From Macrothele yani (Eukaryota > Arthropoda > Arachnida > Araneae > Macrothelidae), in NCBI GenBank assembly GCA_039090855.1, contig CM077034.1:13963970-14027969 (forward strand): a stretch of 64,000 nt of DNA, given 5' to 3'. The notes beneath the pieces are model-generated. The model saw only the letters and a list, made by a program, of their open reading frames with translations, did not search any database and was not told the origin of the DNA. How positions within the stretch are numbered: position 1 is the first letter of the stretch; each line of letters opens with the position of its first letter. A program made the translations under genes and the position numbers. Shown here piece by piece: positions 25,748 through 36,660 of the stretch.

Positions 25748-27011
25748 CTATTAAAAAGCACCAGTCACTTACCCTAAAGAGCATGGTAATTTCTATCGAC
25801 TATACACTTCCAGCACGTCAATTATCGTAATGTTGTTGGCCTTCAAAGGTTTACGGACATCTTGCTTACGATTCCTTCTTCCGGGGATGAAACATCGTAT
25901 TTTTAAAAAAAAATAATTTTTAAGCCATATGAGATGTGACTATAAGCTTGTAAATTCCATAAAAACCACTCAAGCATACTACTCATTCATACAATTCAAT
26001 TAAAAAACTATGTACATATTTACACAACCTTACATTCCTAGGTGGTTAAACCTTTGTCAACTGTGAGCAACAAAATGCTCCATCTGTTTCAAAACCCCTG
26101 CCACTCCCAATGCAAGTGTCACACTCATTCAGCCCCTCACACACAATCCTCTAGCGCTTTCAACAGACTACTGTCGTCCTCAGGAGGCAGGTGTGTCTCA
26201 CCCGCCCACCACAGCTCAAGTGAGCAGAGCCATCGAGGCACGGGCCCCAGTCGCAATCTCTGAATCATTGTGTCTCTGGCGCCATCTATTGTCATTGCTG
26301 CTCTTTTTTTCTTTCTAAGCTGTTGTTCAATTTTTATTAGGGCCTTCCATTGTTCGTTTAAGTTGCTAGGCTCATTAATGTTGCATAATCTTGATCTGTT
26401 TTTTTTTTTTCAATTAACACTGACTCTGCAATTCTTAACTGCCTTTCGTTTTTACAGCTCTTAATAATTTTAATATCCTCAAACCTTGGACATTGTTGAT
26501 TTTCCATACAGTATTGGGTTAATGCTGTCTTAGCTTCTTTTTTATTCCAATTATTTATATGCTGGTTCAATCTATACTTTAATTTATTCTTGGTGCTGCT
26601 TATATATGACACAGGTGGTTGCTGGTTTATAGGGATTTCATAAATTCCTGCTCTATCTAATTGGCTGATTTTTTTCATTTTTAATCACTAAATTTTTTAC
26701 AGTAAGTACCTGATTTCCTACCTGTATGTCATACTTGCCACAAACTTTATTAATTTCTGCTAAAACATTTTCTACATATGGTATTGCCCCTACGTATTTT
26801 ACAAGATTTTTTTATCAATCTTGGCTTTATTGTTAGCTGGAGTTACTTCATAAATCCATTTTTTTAATACCTGTTTTGGGTAACCAAAATCATATGCAAT
26901 TCTTTCAATATATTCAATTTCTTCTTTTTTATATTGTTCCATTGATGAGTGTGTTATACTTCTTTTAATTAGTGTTTTAACACTATTTCTTTTATGTGTT
27001 AATGGATGCGA
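25748..27011 (-). mobile_element. 5'-truncated Penelope-like element with 11-bp TSD
   Basis: A 1264-bp insertion bracketed by TCTTTGAAAGC at 25737-25747 and 27012-27022. Read on the minus strand it begins in the RT tail with SHPLTHKRNSVKTLIKRS and KKEEIEYIERIAYDFGYP. After a frame change it reaches the GIY-YIG endonuclease: LDRAGIYEIP, VSYISSTKNKLKYRLNQH and IAESVLIEKK. The second half of the GIY-YIG pair reads SYIS instead of YIG. The distal 600 bp (25748-26340) is the 3' non-coding part, including a TGGCGCCA motif. It is a relative of the copy at 40030-41300. Confidence 0.88.
26358..26678 (-). pseudogene. GIY-YIG endonuclease domain of the PLE copy
   Basis: An open stretch of about 106 residues. 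GIYEIP is the first GIY strand, VSYISSTKNKL replaces the usual YIG(S/Q)T, and the basic KYRLNQH follows. Downstream are KTALTQYCMENQQCP and RLRIAESVLIEKK-like text, where the glutamate lies in the position usual for the metal-binding Glu of the domain. The YIG glycine has changed to serine and the ORF is cut from its RT by a frameshift, so activity is unlikely. Confidence 0.82.
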
Positions 27012-27504
27012 TCTTTGAAAGCGTTCCATGCCTCTTCTTCAGTTTTGATCATTGCACAGGTGAAATTGTTATCCATCGTCGGTTTACAAATTTGCGGGCC
27101 ATCAAATATTCCCTCTCTGATTTTAGCTTGTGACGACGAAAAAAAATGTTGTGCGTAAGTACTGGAAGCATGGGCAACTTTTGTCTAGTGGCTTTACATA
27201 CTGTTTCATAATGCCAAGTGTCATGTGTAACAGAGGGAGTAGAATTTTCTCACGCTCAACTAGACTTTCATTAATGACATTCTTGGAACCTGTTGTCAGT
27301 TGCTTCCTCTCAGGCCAGTGTGCAGTATCCCAGCGTTTGTCCCTGGCTCTCCTATCCCACTCGCAAAGGAAACGGGGAAATTTTGTGTATCCTCTCTGCT
27401 GTCCTAACAATATTCCAATGACTTTCAAGTCAACCACATATTTGCCATTCATGTTCATGGAATTTAATTTTTTTTTCAAGCACTAACTTTAATGTTTCGT
27501 ATGA
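27012..27504 (-). pseudogene. Broken family gene, third block
   Basis: Resumes SYETLKLVLEKKIKFHEHEW from the SINE junction. After a frame change it reads DLKVIGILLGQQRGYTKFP, FLCEWDRRARDKRWD, KNVINESLVEREKILLP, LHMTLGIMKQYVKPLD, then IREGIFDGPQI and EEEAWNAFKD, where the PLE insertion starts. This is the best preserved part of the family sequence. Confidence 0.8.
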
Positions 27505-27586
27505 GCCGCCCGGTGGCGCAGTGGTCTAAGGCGCTGGCCTCTGATCATTCGTCCGTAAGGGGTCCGGGTTCGAATCCCGGTCTGGC
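27505..27586 (+). promoter_or_regulatory. SINE tRNA head with internal pol III A and B boxes
   Basis: A box TGGCGCAGTGG and B box GGTTCGAATCC match the internal RNA polymerase III promoter pattern, and the head resembles a tRNA with a long variable arm. Only one head drives the whole 135-bp array. Confidence 0.8.
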
Positions 27587-30500
27587 ATGGATGTTGTGTT
27601 TGTCTTACGGCACTGGCTCTCTCCCTTCCCTGGAACCAGTGACCCTAAATTAGGGACGGGCGACTGCTTATAGCCCATTGAGTTGCTCACGGTGGTCGTT
27701 AAACCTCCAATCAATCAATGAATGGATGTTGTGTTTCTCTTACGGCACTGGCTCTCTCCCTTCCCTGGAACCAGTGACCCTAAATTAGGGACAGGCGACT
27801 GCTTATAGCCCATTGAGTTGCTCACGGTGGTCGTTAAACCTCCAATCAATCAATGAATGGATGTTGTGTTTCTCTTACGGCACTGGCTCTCTCCCTTCCC
27901 TGGAACCAGTGACCCTAAATTAGGGACAGGCGACTGCTTATAGCCCATTGAGTTGCTCACGGTGGTCGTTAAACCTCCAATCAATCAATGAATGGATGTT
28001 GTGTTTCTCTTACGGCACTGGCTCTCTCCCTTCCCTGGAACCAGTGACCCTAAATTAGGGACAGGCGACTGCTTATAGCCCATTCAGTTGCTTACGGTGG
28101 TCGTTAAACCTCCAATCAATCAATGAATGGATGTTGTGTTTCTCTTACGGCACTGGCTCTCTCCCTTCCCTGGAGCCAGTGACCCTAAATTAGGGACGGG
28201 CGACTGCTTATAGCCTATTGAGTTGCTCACGGTGGTCGTTAAACCTCCAATCAATCAATGAATGGATGTTGTGTTTGTCTTACGGCACTGGCTCTCTCCC
28301 TTCCCTGGAACCAGTTACCCTAAATTAGGGACGGGCGACTGCTTATAGCCCATTGAGTTGCTCACGGTGGTCGTTAAACCTCCAATCAATCAATGAATGG
28401 ATGTTGTGTTTCTCTTACGGCACTGGCTCTCTCCCTTCCCTGGAACCAGTGACCCTAAATTAGGGACGGGCGACTGCTTATAGCCCATTGCGTTGCTCAC
28501 GGTGGTCGTTAAACCTCCAATCAATCAATGAATGGATGTTGTGTTTGTCTTACGGCACTGGCTCTCTCCCTTCCCTGGAACCAGTGACCCTAAATTAGGG
28601 ACGGGCGACTGCTTATAGCCCATTGAGTTGCTCACGGTGGTCGTTAAACCTCCAATCAATCAATGAATGGATGTTGTGTTTGTCTTACGGCACTGGCTCT
28701 CTCCCTTCCCTGGAACCAGTGACCCTAAATTAGGGACGGGCGACTGCTTATAGCCCATTGCGTTGCTCACGGTGGTCGTTAAACCTCCAATCAATCAATG
28801 AATGGATGTTGTGTTTGTCTTACGGCACTGGCTCTCTCCCTTCCCTGGAACCAGTGACCCCAAATTAGGGACGGGCGACTGCTTATAGCCCATTGAGTTG
28901 CTCACGGTGGTCGTTAAACCTCCAATCAATCAATGAATGGATGTTGTGTTTCTCTACGGCACTGGCTCTCTCCCTTCCCTGGAGCCAGTGACCCTAAATT
29001 AGGGGACGGGCGACTGCTTATAGCCTATTGAGTTGCTCACGGTGGTCGTTAAACCTCCAATCAATCAATGAATGGATGTTCTGTTTGTCTTACGGCACTG
29101 GCTCTCTCCCTTCCCTGTAACCAGTGACCCTAAATTAGGGACAGGCGACTGCTTATAGCCCATTGAGTTGCTCACGGTGGTCGTTAAACCTCCAATCAAT
29201 CAATGAATGGATGTTGTGTTTCTCTTACGGCACTGGCTCTCTCCCTTCCCTGGAACCAGTGACCCTAAATTAGGGACAGGCGACTGCTTATAGCCCATTG
29301 AGTTGCTTACGGTGGTCGTTAAACCTCCAATCAATCAATGAATGGATGTTGTGTTTCTCTTACGGCACTGGCTCTCTCCCTTCCCTGGAGCCAGTGACCC
29401 TAAATTAGGGACGGGCGACTGCTTATAGCCTATTGAGTTGCTCACGGTGGTCGTTAAACCTCCAATCAATCAATGAATGGATGTTGTGTTTGTCTTACGG
29501 CACTGGCTCTCTCCCTTCCCTGGAACCAGTTACCCTAAATTAGGGACGGGCGACTGCTTATAGCCCATTGAGTTGCTCACGGTGGTCGTTAAACCTCCAA
29601 TCAATCAATGAATGGATGTTGTGTTTCTCTTACGGCACTGGCTCTCTCCCTTCCCTGGAACCAGTGACCCTAAATTAGGGGGCGACTGCTTATAGCCCAT
29701 TGCGTTGCTCACGGTGGTCGTTAAACCTCCAATCAATCAATGAATGGATGTTGTGTTTGTCTTACGGCACTGGCTCTCTCCCTTCCCTGGAACCAGTGAC
29801 CCTAAATTAGGGACGGGCGACTGCTTATAGCCCATTGCGTTGCTCACGGTGGTCGTTAAACCTCCAATCAATCAATGAATGGATGTTGTGTTTGTCTTAC
29901 GGCACTGGCTCTCTCCCTTCCCTGGAACCAGTGACCCTAAATTAGGGACGGGCGACTGCTTATAGCCCATTGAGTTGCTCACGGTGGTCGTTAAACCTCC
30001 AATCAATCAATGAATGGATGTTGTGTTTCTCTTACGGCACTGGCTCTCTCCCTTCCCTGGAGCCAGTGACCCTAAATTAGGGACGGGCGACTGCTTATAG
30101 CCTATTGAGTTGCTCACGGTGGTCGTTAAACCTCCAATCAATCAATGAATGGATGTTGTGTTTGTCTTACGGCACTGGCTCTCTCCCTTCCCTGTAACCA
30201 GTGACCCTAAATTAGGGACAGGCGACTGCTTATAGCCCATTGAGTTGCTCACGGTGGTCGTTAAACCTCCAATCAATCAATGAATGGATGTTGTGTTTCT
30301 CTTACGGCACTGGCTCTCTCCCTTCCCTGGAACCAGTGACCCTAAATTAGGGACAGGCGACTGCTTATAGCCCATTGAGTTGCTCACGGTGGTCGTTAAA
30401 CCTCCAATCAATCAATGAATGGATGTGTTTCTCTTACGGCACTGGCTCTCTCCCTTCCCTGGAGCCAGTGACCCTAAATTAGGGACGGGCGACTGCTTAT

Positions 30501-30825
30501 AGCCTATTGAGTTGCTCACGGTGGTCGTTAAACCTCCAATCAATCAATGAATGGATGTTGTGTTTGTCTTACGGCACTGGCTCCCTCCCTTCCCTGGAAC
30601 CAGTGACCCTAAATTAGGGACGGGCGACTGCTTATAGCCCATTGAGTTGCTCACGGTGGTCGTTAAACCTCCAATCAATCAATCAATGAATGGATGTTGT
30701 GTTTGTCTTACGGCACTGGCTCTCTCCCTTCCCTGGAACCAGTGACCCTAAATTAGGGACGGGCGACTGCTTATAGCCCATTGAGTTGCTCACGGTGGTC
30801 GTTAAACCTCCAATAAAATCAAATC
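27505..30825 (+). mobile_element. tRNA-derived SINE with body amplified to about 24 tandem copies, 14-bp TSD
   Basis: A single tRNA-like head (27505-27586) has A box TGGCGCAGTGG and B box GGTTCGAATCC, with the long variable region of a class II tRNA (Leu- or Ser-like). It is followed not by one body but by about 24 head-to-tail copies of a 135-bp body unit (ggatgttgtgtt ... ccaatcaatcaatga). The whole is bracketed by AATGTTTCGTATGA at 27491-27504 and 30826-30839. The body normally occurs once and ends in poly-A, as at 34021-36368; here poly-A is replaced by caataaaatcaaatc. Copies differ by a few marker changes (gtctt/ctctt, gacggg/gacagg), some recurring in blocks. Confidence 0.93.
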
Positions 30826-31224
30826 AATGTTTCGTATGATTCTGACAATTTTGTGGAATGAGCAAGTGGTACAGAAGCGAATTTGTTGCCGTTATGATGT
30901 AAAACCGCCTTGAAGCTTTTTTTTTGGAAGAGTCAATGAAAAGGCCTAGGTTGATAGATTTCCTCTCCCAACTGATGAATAAGATTACGGATGTTCGTAC
31001 AAAAAAACAGATCATCTTCCTTTGAGTACTACTTCCGAAAAACACTTGTCACGATTCCTGTACCAAGAAAATGTAACTCCAGGTGCCAGCAGGTTTTTCT
31101 CATAAACTCTTTAGCCTAGTAATTCACTCTTCCTGTGTGAGCCCCAGTTCTCTTATCAAGTCATTCAACTCGGGTTGAGTAAACATGTTTGGTGAATGGT
31201 CAAATTCTTCTGGTTCGAAACTTA
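30826..31224 (-). pseudogene. Broken family gene, second block
   Basis: Begins SFEPEEFDHSPNMFTQPE and continues LNDLIRELGLTQEE. After frame changes it reads GLFIDSSKKK and then, shifted at a poly-A run near 30920, SFKAVLHHNGNKFASVP. It ends LSESYET at the SINE insertion site. A stop near 31130 and at least two frame changes are present. Confidence 0.75.
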
Positions 31225-31254
31225 CGCAGTGCGTCAAAGAATTTTTAAGACTGG
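31225..31254 (+). repeat. mariner left terminal inverted repeat
   Basis: 30 bp beginning CGCAGTGCGTCAAAG and ending AAGACTGG. It matches the reverse complement of the right end at 28 of 30 positions. Confidence 0.93.
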
Positions 31255-31422
31255 CGCTAGATTTCAGCCTACAGTGGCGCCACCAGTGTAATCGCGAATG
31301 CGTTATAAACCGTGACCATCTGCTTGCTTTCTGCCAAAAGTACTGCGCAGTTGTTAAAGTAACTCAAACGAAATGGCCGTTCATTAGAGAAGTAAAATAT
31401 TTTTTCATGTTGAATTATTAAG

Positions 31423-32448
31423 ATGGAACAAAGGGCTGTTATTAAATTTAACGCAAAACTTGATAAAAGTGCCTACGTACCAAATGATGAAACAAGTTTA
31501 CGGTGAGTTTTGTTTAAGTAGATCAATTGTTTTCCTGTGGCACAAATGTTTTTTGGACGGAAGAGATACGCTTGAAGATGATAAGCATACCGGAAGACCA
31601 AGTTCATCTAGGACACCTGAGATTATTGAAAAAGTGTGTGATTTCGTGGCAAGCAATCGATGTGCGTCACTAAGAATGATGGAAGAGTCTTTAAACATCA
31701 ACAAAGAAACGATTCGAACCATCCTGCATGAAGATTTGGGCAAAACAAAAGTCTGTGCTAAATTTGTTTCACACACGTTAACCAATGAACAAAAATCAAG
31801 GAGAAGTGCAGATTGCAGAGACATCATTTCAGCCGCTGAAAATGATCCAAACTTCTTACAATCAATTGCTACAGGTGATGAAACAGGGTGTTTTCAATAT
31901 AATCCTAAAACAAAGCGACAAAGTGCGGAATGGAAGTCAAAAAACTCACCACAAGCCAAAAAAAACAAGAAAAGTTCCATCGAAAATCAAAACAATGCTC
32001 ATTACATTCTTCGATAGTAAGGGTATTATCCACAAAGAATTTGTTCCAAGTGGACAAACAATTACTGGCGAGTTTTATTTAAATGTTTTGAGGAGTTTGA
32101 TGGGCAGAACTTGTCGCGTTCGTCCAGAATTTCGGGATGAAAACAGTTGGTGTTCGTTGCACGATAATGCACCCAGTCACACCTCACTTGTTGTTCGTAG
32201 ATTTTTGGCAAAAAATAACGTCTGTGTGTTGACTCATCCACCATATTCGCCTGATTTAGCACCCTGCGACTTTTCTTTGTTCCCAAAACTTAAAATGACG
32301 TTAAAAGGGTGTTATTTTGATGATATTTCGACCATACAAACAGCTTCAACGCGTGCTTTGGAGGCAATTCCGCAAAGTGAAGGCATTCGAATCATTATTA
32401 AATCGCTGTAACAAGTGTTCTGAAGCCGGAGGGACTTATTTTGAATAA
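31423..32448 (+). pseudogene. mariner transposase, D,D34D, three frameshifts
   Basis: The frame starts MEQRAVIKFNAKLDKSA at 31423. It shifts near 31470 into TYQMMKQVYGEFCLSRS (first helix-turn-helix region), then TPEIIEKVCDFVASNR and ETIRTILHEDLGKTK. The first catalytic Asp is in GDET. A second shift at the poly-A run near 31955 leads to KIKTMLITFFDSKG, with the second Asp in LHDNAPSHTS and the third in PDLAPCDF, 34 residues apart as in mariner. A third shift near 32385 leads to AFESLLNRCNKC and a stop at 32446-32448. All three catalytic residues survive, but the reading frame does not. The original length would be about 340 residues. Confidence 0.92.
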
Positions 32449-32496
32449 CAAACCAAAACAAATTATAATTTCTTGTTTCTGTTTCATTTTACAGAC

Positions 32497-32526
32497 CCAG
32501 TCTTAAAAATTCTTTGATGCACTGTG
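32497..32526 (-). repeat. mariner right terminal inverted repeat
   Basis: The reverse complement begins CACAGTGCATCAAAG and ends AAGACTGG, pairing with 31225-31254. It is followed by TA. Confidence 0.93.
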
Positions 32527-32850
32527 TATGTCCTCAGTTTCTGAATGTAGAGAACTGCTTTCAGATTCATCACTCAAGTTAGCTGGTGGTGTAGGTACTG
32601 GTAAGTCAAGTCCATGAGGAACAGGCCGTACGGCTGATGGCAGATTTTGATATTTAATTCCTTTCTTATTCTTTTTGTTATAACCAGCAGCATTGCACAT
32701 ACAGAAGTAACAGTCATCATGGCGGTTCTTCTGTTCACACCATATCACTGGAATTGCAAATGGCATTGCCTTCCATTTTCCTTCGTATCAGTACCGCAGT
32801 CCCTAGACAGAACTGTTACGAGCAATGCGAGGCACAAACAGGGTTTAAGC
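32527..32850 (-). pseudogene. Broken family gene, N-terminal block
   Basis: Contains YEGKWKAMPFAIPVIWCEQ, then HDDCYFC, YQNLPSAVRPVPHG and an acidic serine-rich stretch SDESESSSLHSETEDI. It is cut after EDI by the mariner. Joining at the TA gives EDI followed directly by SFEPEEFDH in frame. A stop lies upstream near 32810, so the true start is not visible. Confidence 0.75.
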
Positions 32851-33169
32851 TGGCTAAAAAAATGCTAAAATGGGGGAAAAAAAGTTGTAGCAAAATGCTA
32901 AAGAAAGTTAGCGGCTATTGTCACTGCAAAAATTGTAATATCAAATTAATTGTTCACTCCAACAATGCCTTGGACAGCAGTGGAAAACTAATTAGCTTGG
33001 AACATACTAACATATTTAAAAGAAAACTGTATTGGGCAGTGTAAGTTTTTTTTTTTTTTCTAAAATCATCATTAAATAAGCATAAAATTCAAATCTGAAA
33101 TTTGATTTTGTGAGTTACCATTGTCTTTGCATGAATGATTTGATAAATGACCAGTATGAATTGAATAAG
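32851..33169. other. No feature recognised
   Basis: AT-rich sequence between the N-terminal block of the broken gene and the first clustered SINE. A short open stretch (SGYCHCKNCNIKL) has cysteines but no recognisable family. Confidence 0.5.
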
Positions 33170-33939
33170 GCCGCCCCGGTGGCGCAGTGGTCTAAGCGAT
33201 GGCCTCTGATCATTCGTCCGTAAGGGGTCCGGGTTCGAATCCCGGTGAGGCATGGATGTTGTGTTTGTCTTACGGCACTGGCTCTCTCCCTTCCCTGGAA
33301 CCAGTGACCCTAAATTAGGGACGGGCGACTGCTTATAGCCCATTGAGTTGCTCACGGTGGTCGTTAAACTTCCAATCAATCAAGGAATGGATGTTGTGTT
33401 TGTCTTACGGCACTGGCTCTCTCCCTTCCCTGGAACCAGTGACCCTAAATTAGGGACGGGCGACTGCTTATAGCCCATTGAGTTGCTCACGGTGGTCGTT
33501 AAACCTCCAATCAATCAATGAATGGATGTTGTGTTTGTCTTACGGCACTGTCTCTCTCCCTTCCCTGGAACCAGTGACCCTAAATTAGGGACGGGCGACT
33601 GCTTATAGCCCATTGAGTTGCTCACGGTGGTCGTTAAACCTCCAATCAATCAATGAATGGATGTTGTGTTTGTCTTACGGCACTGGCTGTCTCCCTTCCC
33701 TGGAACCAGTGACCCGAAATTAGGGACGGGCGACTGCTTATAGCCCATTGAGTTGCTCACGGTGGTCGTTAAACTTCCAATCAATCAAGGAATGGATGTT
33801 GTGTTTGTCTTACGGCACTGGCTCTCTCCCTTCCCTGGAACCAGTGACCCTAAAGTAGGGACGGGCGACTGCTTATAGCCCATTGAGTTGCTCACGGTGG
33901 TCGTTAAACCTCCAATCAAAAAAAAAAAAAAAAAAAAAA
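33170..33939 (+). mobile_element. tRNA-derived SINE with five body copies
   Basis: Head at 33170-33252 (A box TGGCGCAGTGG, B box GGTTCGAATCC), then five tandem 135-bp bodies, then poly-A of about 20. The same family as 27505-30825, with a smaller body expansion. It is the first member of the SINE cluster. Confidence 0.92.
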
Positions 33940-34020
33940 TGACTGTATATAAATAACATTTAAACGGCATTTCTGCGTTCACTAATTTAACAAATGATGC
34001 ATAAAAATTAATGTAATGAA

Positions 34021-36368
34021 GCAACACCGGTGGTGCAGTGGTCTAAGCGATGGCCTCTGATCATTCGTCCGTAAGGGGTCCGGGTTCGAATCCCGGTGAG
34101 GCATGGATGTTGTGTTTGTCTTACGGCACTGGCTCCCTCCCTTCCCTGGAACCAGTGACTCTAAATTAGGGACGGGCGACTGCTTATAGCCCATTGAGTT
34201 GCTCACGGTGGTCGTTAAACCTCCAATCAAAAAAAAAAAAAAAAAATGAAAAACAACTCAACACGTAATTTGAGGAAAAACAACAATGCCTTTACGAATC
34301 AAAATATTGCCGCCCCGGTGGCGCAGTGGTCTAAGCGATGGCCTCTGATCATTCGTCCGTAAGGGGTCCGGGTTCGAATCCCGGTCAGGCATGGATGTTG
34401 TGTTTGTCTTACGGCACTGGCTCTCTCCCTTCCCTGGAACCAGTGACCCTAAAGTAGGGACGGGCGACTGCTTATAGCCCATTGAGTTGCTCACAGTGGT
34501 CGTTAAACCTCCAATCAAAAAATAAATAAATAAAAAAATGACTGTATATAAATAACATTTAAACGGCATTTCTGCGTTCACTAATTTAACAAATGATGCA
34601 TAAAAATTAATGTAATGAAGCAACACCGGTGGTGCAGTGGTCTAAGCGATGGCCTCTGATCATTCGTCCGTAAGGGGTCCGGGTTCGAATCCCGGTCAGG
34701 CATGGATGTTGTGTTTGTGTTACGGCACTGGCTCTCTCCCTTCCCTGGAACCAGTGACCCTAAAGTAGGGACGGGCGACTGCTTATAGCCCATTGAGTTG
34801 CTCACGGTGGTCGTTAAACCTCCAATCAAAAAAAAAAAAAAAAAAAAATGACTGTATATAAATAACATTTAAACGGCATTTCTGCGTTCACTAATTTAAC
34901 AAATGATGCATAAAAATTAATGTAATGAAGCAACACCGGTGGTGCAGTGGTCTAAGCGATGGCCTCTGATCATTCGTCCGTAAGGGGTCCGGGTTCGAAT
35001 CCCGGTGAGGCATGGATGTTGTGTTTGTCTTACGGCACTGGCTCCCTCCCTTCCCTGGAACCAGTGACTCTAAATTAGGGACGGGCGACTGCTTATAGCC
35101 CATTGAGTTGCTCACGGTGGTCGTTAAACCTCCAATCAAAAAAAAAAAAAAAAAAAAAAATGAAAAACAACTCAACACGTAATTTGAGGAAAAACAACAA
35201 TGCCTTTACGAATCAAAATATTGCCGCCCCGGTGGCGCAGTGGTCTAAGCGATGGCCTCTGATTATTCGTCCGTAAGGGGTCCGGGTTCGAATCCCGGTC
35301 AGGCATGGATGTTGTGTTTGTCTTACGGCACTGGCTCTCTCCCTTCCCTGGAACCAGTGACCCTAAAGTAGGGACGGGCGACTGCTTATAGCCCATTGAG
35401 TTGCTCACGGTGGTCGTTAAACCTCCAATCAAAAAAAAAAATAAAAAAAAAATGACTGTATATAAATAACATTTAAACGGCATTTCTGCGTTCACTAATT
35501 TAACAAATGATGCATAAAAATTAATGTAATGAAGCAACACCGGTGGTGCAGTGGTCTAAGCGATGGCCTCTGATCATTCGTCCGTAAGGGGTCCGGGTTC
35601 GAATCCCGGTCAGGCATGGATGTTGTGTTTGTCTTACGGCACTGGCTCTCTCCCTTCCCTGGAACCAGTGACCCTAAAGTAGGGACGGGCGACTGCTTAT
35701 AGCCCATTGAGTTGCTCACGGTGGTCGTTAAACCTCCAATCAAAAAAAAAAAAAAAAAAAAAAAATGACTGTATATAAATAACATTTAAACGGCATTTCT
35801 GCGTTCACTAATTTAACAAATGATGCATAAAAATTAATGTAATGAAGCAACACCGGTGGTGCAGTGGTCTAAGCGATGGCCTCTGATCATTCGTCCGTAA
35901 CGGGTCCAGGTTCGAATCCCGGTGAGGCATGGATGTTGTGTTTGTCTTACGGCACTGGCTCCCTCCCTTCCCTGGAACCAGTGACTCTAAATTAGGGACG
36001 GGCGACTGCTTATAGCCCATTGAGTTGCTCACGGTGGTCGTTACACCTTCAATCAAAAAAAAAAAAAAAAAAAAAAAATGAAAAACAACTCAACACGTAA
36101 TTTGAGGAAAAACAAACAATGCCTTTACGAATCAAAATATTGCCGCCCCGGTGGCGCAGTGGTCTAAGCGATGGCCTCTGATCATTCGTCCGTAAGGGGT
36201 CCGGGTTCGAATCCCGGTGAGGCATGGATGCCGTGTTTGTCTTACAGCACTGGCTCCCTCCCTTCCCTGGAACCAGTGACCCTAAATTAGGGACGGGCGA
36301 CTGCTTATAGCCCATTGAGTTGCTCACGGTGGTCGTTAAACCTCCAACCAAAAAAAAAAAAAAAAAAA
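34021..36368 (+). repeat. Eight more SINEs in a segmental tandem array, period about 915 bp
   Basis: SINEs start near 34021, 34309, 34620, 34930, 35224, 35533, 35846 and 36142. Each has one head, one body and a poly-A tail. They are separated by two alternating linkers: L1 (tgactgtatataaataac..., about 82 bp, starting near 33940, 34539, 34849, 35452, 35766) and L2 (tgaaaaacaactcaac..., about 63 bp, starting near 34247, 35161, 36079). The order SINE-L2-SINE-L1-SINE-L1 repeats with a period of 914-918 bp, so the cluster grew by duplication of a three-SINE block rather than by independent insertions. Heads next to L1 carry the variant caccggtggtgcag. Confidence 0.92.
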
Positions 36369-36390
36369 TTTAATAAGTAAAATGCCAATA

Positions 36391-36660
36391 CTGTTACTAT
36401 TAATAAAAATTTAATTTGTGTCAAGAGATGCACCGAAAACCCGGGTTACGACATTATAAGCTGCTTTCGTGATTAAACTTACTGTGTACCACATCTACCT
36501 GTATTTTAGGTTAAAATTTATTTAAAAAAGACTGATATATATAAAAGGGTATATAAGTGTAAATGAATTAAAAAAAAAACAGTCTTTGAGCATCAATAAC
36601 CCTACTCAATCCAAGTATTTCTAAAACCAGTTAAATTTAAATTTTTATTAATAGTAACAG
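36391..36660. mobile_element. 270-bp MITE-like element with 24-bp terminal inverted repeats
   Basis: CTGTTACTATTAATAAAAAT at 36391 continues four more bases and matches exactly the reverse complement ending at 36660. Both ends are flanked by TA. There is no coding capacity; the interior is AT-rich. Length, TIR and TA flanks fit a non-autonomous Tc1/mariner-type element. No second copy is visible in the window. Confidence 0.7.

Larger units (their letters stand above)
31225..32526 (+). mobile_element. mariner-family DNA transposon, full length but inactivated
   Basis: A 1302-bp element with 30-bp terminal inverted repeats (31225-31254 and 32497-32526, two mismatches), flanked by the TA duplication at 31223-31224 and 32527-32528. 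Size, TIRs and TA target are typical of mariner. It lies plus-strand inside the minus-strand broken gene, and removing it restores that gene's reading frame. Near-identical TIRs suggest a fairly recent insertion, but the transposase is frameshifted. Confidence 0.95.
25377..32850 (-). pseudogene. Protein-coding sequence of an unnamed repetitive animal family, interrupted by three transposons
   Basis: Four minus-strand blocks read in order as one protein of roughly 480-500 residues once the insertions are set aside: N-terminal block 32850-32527, second block 31224-30826, third block 27504-27012, C-terminal block 25747-25377. The breaks coincide exactly with a mariner (TA duplicated), an expanded SINE (14-bp TSD) and a PLE fragment (11-bp TSD), and frame and family-like sequence resume across each. 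Motifs include MPFAIPVIW, DDCYFC, YQNLPSAVRPVPHG, FTQPELNDLIRELGL, GILLGQQRGYTKFPRFLC, KNVINESLVEREKILLP, IREGIFDGPQI and LSEEQGERFHQDL. I recall similar unannotated proteins in many arthropod genomes, but I cannot name a function or say whether the source was a transposon or a host gene. Several frameshifts and stops make this copy dead. Confidence 0.8.

Noticed and set aside
34258..36351. Minus-strand frames of 80-122 codons ending in RDSNPDPLRTN-type text
   Set aside because: These are antisense readings of the tRNA-derived SINE head and body plus linker sequence.
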